Source: Flavobacterium piscis (lineage in GTDB: Bacteria > Bacteroidota > Bacteroidia > Flavobacteriales > Flavobacteriaceae). Taken from it: DNA of 36,044 nucleotides. The position numbers and the translations under genes were made by a program. The notes beneath the pieces were generated by a model. That model ran no database searches. It saw nothing but the letters and a program-made list of their open reading frames with translations, and was not told where the DNA came from. The DNA lies in the NCBI RefSeq assembly GCF_001686925.1, contig NZ_LVEN01000021.1, positions 1 to 36,044 on the forward strand, given 5' to 3'. This document shows positions 32,483-36,044 of this stretch, in pieces (within the stretch, counting starts at the first letter, position 1; each line of letters begins with the position of its first letter).

Positions 32483-33479
32483 AAATCATGGGTATTTTTA
32501 CTTTAAAAGTAGTTTCGTTTTTGTCAATTTCAATTTCTTTGTGAATCAAATGCGAAAACCGCTGATTGATATTATCCAGTCCGACTCCGGTAGATAATAC
32601 GCCTCTTTTTAGCTGAATCTGATTTTCGATCACCAGGAAATCTCCTTCGGTATATAATTTAATGTGTAAAGGTTTATCTAATGAAACCACATTGTGTTTG
32701 ATGCAGTTTTCTATTAATAATTGCAACGTAAAAGGCGGAACAGCAGCATCATATTGTCTTTGATCTACTTTATTTTCTAAAACAAATCCGTCTTCGAAAC
32801 GGGCTTTTAAGAGATAAACATACGAATCCAAAATCTGAAGTTCTTCTCGTAAGGGAATCAAATCCAGTTTCCTGCTTTCAAGCGTAAAACGATAAAAATC
32901 TGATAATTTCAGGATAAAATCAGAACTCTGTGGATCCTGAATATCAACCATCGATTTTAAAGTATTCAGACTATTAAACAAAAAATGTGGATTGACCTGT
33001 TGTTTTAAAAGTTCATACTGTGCGCCCAGATTAACGGCTTTAGTACGTTCTAACTCTACGCCCATTTGTTGGGTTTGAAAATTTTGAAAAAGCAAATGCA
33101 AGAACATATACACAATCAAATTGATTAAAACCCCACGCAACTCAAACATTATGGGAGCGTCCATTTTTGATATTTGAAAAAGTTCCTGATGTCCGATTAC
33201 CAAAATCACCATTACCACAATCCCCATGACAACACTCAGTAAAAGTTTCCAGTTGAACAAACTTTGATGGGTGCGCTGCGAGGAAAATTTGGGTAAACTG
33301 TACATGTTATAATACCATATAAAAACAGAAAACAACAACGTAATCGAAGAGTTTATAATGATGTCTCCGGGTGTCGAATCTCCATCAAATAATTTGGGTA
33401 TCGAAGCAAGAATTGCGAGTGCTATAGAACTTCCCCAAATGACTTTAGTGGAAACCTCAAAGCGTTTTACTTTTTCCAT
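32463..33479 (-). CDS. LytS/YehU-type sensor histidine kinase
   Basis: I start at ATG 33479 (338 residues); the longer frame begins in an upstream basic stretch. Four membrane helices occupy about 10-140 (VIWGSSIALAILASI, IIINSSITLLFSVFIWYY, LLLSVVMGIVVMVILVIG, GVLINLIVYMFLHLLF). A HisKA_5 domain follows with the phospho-acceptor in QQVNPHFLFNSLNTLK, then an ATP domain with the N-box-like LLIENCIKHNV and the glycine-rich GVLSTGVGLDNIN. The sensing part is membrane-embedded, with no large outside domain. A -7 box TATCTTTG lies at 33517-33510. The response regulator gene overlaps its 3' end. Confidence 0.93.
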   Translation of the reverse strand: MEKVKRFEVSTKVIWGSSIALAILASIPKLFDGDSTPGDIIINSSITLLFSVFIWYYNMYSLPKFSSQRTHQSLFNWKLLLSVVMGIVVMVILVIGHQELFQISKMDAPIMFELRGVLINLIVYMFLHLLFQNFQTQQMGVELERTKAVNLGAQYELLKQQVNPHFLFNSLNTLKSMVDIQDPQSSDFILKLSDFYRFTLESRKLDLIPLREELQILDSYVYLLKARFEDGFVLENKVDQRQYDAAVPPFTLQLLIENCIKHNVVSLDKPLHIKLYTEGDFLVIENQIQLKRGVLSTGVGLDNINQRFSHLIHKEIEIDKNETTFKVKIPMIYDYRNN

Positions 33480-33697
33480 ATTTGTGTTTGTTTTTTTAGT
33501 CTTGCTTTTCAAAGATAATATATTTTAGAAGTATTCTATATCGAAAAATAGTGTCCTTATTATTTAGAAAACTATGCTTTTTTCTATTAATTTATATTAA
33601 TCAAATACTTTATATAATACATTAAAAATATCTGATTTTAAATTAAATGAATTAGTAATTTTATTATTTAATATTTAAGTTTAAAGTTGCTCTGCGC

Positions 33698-33808
33698 ATT
33701 TTTTGTCATTCCGAGGAACGAGAATCTTCGCAAGTAACTTCGCAATATAAAGTGCAATCTTTGTCGTGCTTCTAGTAGAGATTCCTTGTTCCCTAGAATG
33801 ACAAAAAT
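33698..33808. repeat. Long imperfect inverted repeat
   Basis: About 30-base arms at 33698-33727 (core TTTTGTCATTCCGAGGAACG) and 33779-33808 are complementary with a few mismatches, around a 51-base loop. It lies in the 378-base gap between the histidine kinase (start 33479) and the small unknown gene (stop 33891). Otherwise the gap (33518-33890) shows only AT-rich DNA. Confidence 0.75.
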
Positions 33809-33890
33809 GACGGTTATAAATCCTAAAAACGGATTCTAATCCCTTAAAAAGGGTCGTAAATCAAAATTATAAAGGAGCATATTAGCAACC

Positions 33891-34295
33891 TTAAAAACTG
33901 TAAACCAACAAAGTATCGCTAAATAAAGCAGGCTCATCAAAAACTATTTTTTTCTCTGTAAATCCCATTAAAGGATTTCCAAAGAGATTTATTTTGTCTT
34001 TATCAACCACTTTAATCATCGCAAGATTATCGGCAGAAACACGATTATTTTCGTTTAAAACCGTATTCCACTTTTGACTGGACAATTCAGAACGAAGATC
34101 TTTTGAAAATTTATTTAGCATTGAAATACTGTCATTCTCATCCGTGATAGATTTATTAAATATAAATCCTTCAAATATTTGATTATTTTGAAAATGTATC
34201 ACTTCATCTAAACTATTACTAGAATATTTTTGAGCATGAGATTCAACAGAAAAAAAGAAAAAAGAAACGGCTAAAAAAGAAAATATTGGTTTCAT
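33891..34295 (-). CDS. Small secreted protein of unknown function
   Basis: The 134-residue product starts with a signal peptide (IFSFLAVSFFFFSVESHAQ, cleavage after residue 21). I do not recognise the mature part. It is acidic and Asn/Ser/Lys-rich, has no cysteines, and shows short hydrophobic strands such as NLAMIKVVDKDKINLFG and KKIVFDEPALFSDTLLVYSF. A -7 box TAAATTTG and paired 21-base half-sites lie upstream, matching the site before the DoxX gene, so it is probably under an AraC-type activator. Confidence 0.75.
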   Translation of the reverse strand: MKPIFSFLAVSFFFFSVESHAQKYSSNSLDEVIHFQNNQIFEGFIFNKSITDENDSISMLNKFSKDLRSELSSQKWNTVLNENNRVSADNLAMIKVVDKDKINLFGNPLMGFTEKKIVFDEPALFSDTLLVYSF

Positions 34296-34336
34296 AATGA
34301 TATTATTTAAGGGTTAAAAAGTGTTTTAATTTTAAA

Positions 34337-34412
34337 CAAATTTATATTGTAACCCTTGAAACACGAAGTCAAAAAAAGGTCAAACGGACAACTTAAAACC
34401 TGAATTGGACAA
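34337..34412 (-). promoter_or_regulatory. AraC-type half-sites and promoter of the small secreted protein gene
   Basis: On the minus strand TTGTCC occurs at 34412-34407 and 34391-34386, exactly 21 bases apart, in contexts CTTGTCCAATTC and GTTGTCCGTTTGA. A consensus -7 box TAAATTTG lies at 34344-34337, 47 bases after the start of the proximal TTGTC. No -33 element is present. Spacings equal those at 30142-30218. Confidence 0.65.
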
Positions 34413-34470
34413 GTCGCAATTTGAAGACGTTTATCTATTTTATTTTTGAATTGTAGTCTTTAAAATAATC

Positions 34471-34537
34471 GCGCAAAGACGCCAAGTCGCAAAGTTTTAT
34501 TCTTTACTTATTTTTCTTTGCGCCTCTGCGTCTCTGC
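34471..34537. repeat. Imperfect palindrome (GCGCAAAGACGC type)
   Basis: GCGCAAAGACGCCAAG (from 34471) pairs imperfectly with CTTTGCGCCTCTGCG (from 34516) over about 22-24 bases. The same word family appears, truncated, at the right end of the window (ACCGCAAAGATTC near 36026). It is repeated intergenic DNA rather than a gene. Confidence 0.65.
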
Positions 34538-34564
34538 TCGAAATTAAATCTGCTTTGTGTAAAA

Positions 34565-34594
34565 CAAAACCGGAAGAAATCTCCCGGCTGGTTT
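34565..34594. terminator. Possible terminator
   Basis: AAAACCGG and CCGGctGGTTTTT form a short imperfect stem with T-runs on both strands, about 110 bases after the stop of DUF1223 copy 2. It may end that transcript. A small-palindrome pair lies between. Confidence 0.45.
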
Positions 34595-34614
34595 TTAATC
34601 AAATCAAGTATGTC

Positions 34615-34681
34615 GCTCCGATGGAGCTTTTATATACAGTAAATGCCTTTATTTTCTATAAATATGACGCTCCACTGGAGC
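34615..34681. repeat. Pair of small palindromes GCTCCnnnGGAGC
   Basis: GCTCCGATGGAGC (34615-34627) and GCTCCACTGGAGC (34669-34681) share the core and the preceding TGNCG, in direct orientation with a 54-base offset. They follow DUF1223 copy 2 and are typical short flavobacterial intergenic repeats. Confidence 0.65.
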
Positions 34682-34703
34682 TTCTTCGTAATTTTTTTCT
34701 TCT

Positions 34704-35474
34704 TTATAATAAAGGCTCCTGAAAAGCTGCTTTATTCGCACCTAAAATGATTCCGTCGTTTTTGTCCTGAACAAAACCTATTACTTCCCATTCATTCGTA
34801 TTAAAGTCTTTTGGCAAATGAATAATAGCAATTCCGGATCTGTCTTTGTTTAAATTTACGGTATGCAAATGATGTACAATTTGATAGTGTGATAAAATAC
34901 GATGGGCATTCTCCCCTCTTTTTACATTACTTTTGGCAGATTTTTGAACAACGGCAATCAATAACCGACTGTTTTTTGATGCTCCTTCTACAGTATAATT
35001 TACAGAAAGAGAATTATTAATTTCGCTTGCTTTTAATCTGAGATCAGCGACTGCGGGCTTAGACAATGCTGCTTTAATACCATTTCTCACAACTTTTTCC
35101 TGCGAGCCAATATAATCTGCTTTTCCGTTAACGATTAGTTGTGGCGTGTAGATTGGTTCTTTACCCAGGAATTTAGCATACTCGTATTGTCTTTGTGTAT
35201 AATCAGGATTGCTAAAAATATCTTTCCAGCCTTGTTTGTCCCAATAGTCAACGTGATAAGCAAGAACGTATAAATTGCTGTCTTTGTACTCATTCTGAAT
35301 TTTTCCCAGCAATTCATCCGCCGGAGGACAACTCGAGCAGCCTTCGGATGTAAACAATTCTAAAAGGGCAAAACCTTTCTGCTCTTTTTTATCTATAGCA
35401 TTTTGTGCAGAAGAAGTCATTCCAATAAAAAGCATCAAAGTGATAAAAACGGGTATTAATTTTATTTTTTTCAT
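34704..35474 (-). CDS. DUF1223 thioredoxin-like secreted protein (copy 2)
   Basis: The protein has 256 residues with a signal peptide (LIPVFITLMLFIGMTSSAQ) and the DUF1223 motif FTSEGCSSCPPADEL (Cys46 and Cys49), then YHVDYWDKQGWKDIF and YTPQLIVNGKADYIG. It resembles copy 1 at 30770-31570 through most of its length. A terminator stem lies only 28 bases before its start, after the Ohr gene, so it either has a compact promoter there or receives read-through from ohr. Periplasmic redox function is inferred from the CxxC motif. Confidence 0.88.
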   Translation of the reverse strand: MKKIKLIPVFITLMLFIGMTSSAQNAIDKKEQKGFALLELFTSEGCSSCPPADELLGKIQNEYKDSNLYVLAYHVDYWDKQGWKDIFSNPDYTQRQYEYAKFLGKEPIYTPQLIVNGKADYIGSQEKVVRNGIKAALSKPAVADLRLKASEINNSLSVNYTVEGASKNSRLLIAVVQKSAKSNVKRGENAHRILSHYQIVHHLHTVNLNKDRSGIAIIHLPKDFNTNEWEVIGFVQDKNDGIILGANKAAFQEPLL

Positions 35475-35501
35475 GATTTCTGTTTTAAAGATTACTAATA
35501 A

Positions 35502-35527
35502 AAAACCTCTCCGGAAGAAGAGGTTTT
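35502..35527 (-). terminator. Terminator between ohr and DUF1223 copy 2
   Basis: AAAACCTCT (35502-35510) pairs with AGAGGTTTT (35519-35527) around an 8-base loop; on the minus strand the stem ends in TTTTTT. It lies 12 bases after the ohr stop. Confidence 0.85.
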
Positions 35528-35538
35528 CGTTTGACTGA

Positions 35539-35949
35539 TTATATAATATTAATTGTCACATCAATATTTCCTCTTGTCGCTTTAGAATAAGGACAGGTTT
35601 GGTGCGCCATTGCTGTCAGTTCTTTTGCAACTTCAGGATCAATTCCCGGAAGGCTCACATTAAGACGTGCTTGTAAAGAATATTCTCCTTCTGTTACGCA
35701 TAAATCTACTTCGGCGTCTACAGCAGTTGCTGCCGGAAGCTTAATTCCTAATTTCGAAGCTGCGATTCCCATTGCCCCAATAAAACAAGCCGACCATCCC
35801 GCTGCAAAAAGCTGCTCCGGATTTGTTCCCGGACGAGATGTTCCCGGTGAACTCAGTTTTATATTCAATTGATCATCTGAACTTTGAGATGCTCCTTCAC
35901 GACCGCCTGTTGTGTGTGTTTTTCCTGTGTATAATACTTTTGTTTCCAT
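35539..35949 (-). CDS. ohr: Organic hydroperoxide resistance protein Ohr
   Basis: The 136-residue protein has the Ohr signatures: YTGKTHTTGGREG at the start, the peroxidatic Cys55 in AAGWSACFIGAM, and Cys119 in AHQTCPYSKATRGNI. Ohr reduces organic hydroperoxides using lipoyl-linked thiols and is usually controlled by an OhrR repressor, which is not encoded here. It stands upstream of DUF1223 copy 2, from which a terminator separates it. Its promoter must lie in the last 95 bases of the window, which are AT-rich; no consensus was seen there. Confidence 0.92.
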   Translation of the reverse strand: METKVLYTGKTHTTGGREGASQSSDDQLNIKLSSPGTSRPGTNPEQLFAAGWSACFIGAMGIAASKLGIKLPAATAVDAEVDLCVTEGEYSLQARLNVSLPGIDPEVAKELTAMAHQTCPYSKATRGNIDVTINII

Positions 35950-36018
35950 GCTTTTTTAATTTTAGATTTTAGACTTAAGATTTTAGATTATTTGAAATTT
36001 TAAATTGAATGCTTTATG

Positions 36019-36044
36019 ATTTAACCGCAAAGATTCTGTGTTGA
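36019..36044. repeat. Truncated intergenic repeat at the window edge
   Basis: ACCGCAAAGATTCTG resembles the GCGCAAAGACGC element at 34471-34537. The window stops inside it, so the second arm cannot be seen. Confidence 0.4.

Overview
The window looks like chromosomal DNA of a Bacteroidota species, most likely Flavobacterium or a close relative. It is AT-rich. Promoters that can be read follow the Bacteroidota pattern TTTG-N20-TAnnTTTG, Shine-Dalgarno sequences are mostly absent, and intergenic spaces carry several families of palindromic repeats of the kind seen in flavobacterial genomes. Gene content agrees: a giant surface protein with DUF11-type repeats, a membrane TPR/AraC regulator, a fused DoxD-DoxA protein and LytTR/LytS two-component proteins. 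No tRNA, rRNA, CRISPR array, prophage or insertion sequence was seen.

Layout. (1) 1-3098, minus: the N-terminal 1032 codons of a large repeat-rich surface protein that runs off the left edge. (2) 3779-6866, plus: TPR-membrane-AraC regulator, a small membrane-anchored protein of unknown function, and a DoxD-DoxA fusion. (3) 7105-12687, plus: a biosynthetic cluster of flavoprotein, methyltransferase and type III polyketide synthase, then, after a 221-base repeat-containing gap, dehydratase, ketosynthase, acyl carrier protein and AcpS-like phosphopantetheinyl transferase. (4) 13000-14318, plus: OsmC-like protein and a secreted alpha/beta hydrolase, convergent with (5) 14469-19288, minus: a one-module adenylation-carrier-thioester reductase enzyme, its Sfp-type transferase, and an OxyR with the classical cysteine pair placed 2 bases after the transferase. 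(6) 19581-22509, minus: AraC regulator, MFS exporter and siderophore-interacting flavoprotein. (7) 22674-25622: secreted esterase, META-domain lipoprotein and PepSY membrane protein. (8) 26005-27871: Bcr/CflA drug exporter and its TetR repressor with two matching operators. (9) 28120-30639: TDT transporter, divergent AraC regulator and small DoxX protein. (10) 30770-35949: two DUF1223 thioredoxin-like proteins on opposite strands, a LytS/LytTR two-component pair, a small secreted unknown and an Ohr peroxidase.

How it works together. The most interesting content is two neighbouring carrier-protein pathways, each with its own phosphopantetheinyl transferase of a different family. The first joins a type III PKS/methyltransferase/flavoprotein set (the same three functions as srsABC phenolic-lipid genes of Streptomyces) to a private acyl-ACP elongation set. 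The second is a one-module reductase that could release an amino aldehyde or amino alcohol, in an apparent operon with OxyR. Around them are redox-protection genes (OsmC, Ohr, two CxxC proteins) and one-component regulators with readable binding sites: a TetR operator inside a perfect promoter spacer, and direct TTGTC half-sites spaced exactly 21 bases at two loci (a weaker third), each at the same distance from a -7 box. Products and ligands are not deducible from the sequence alone.
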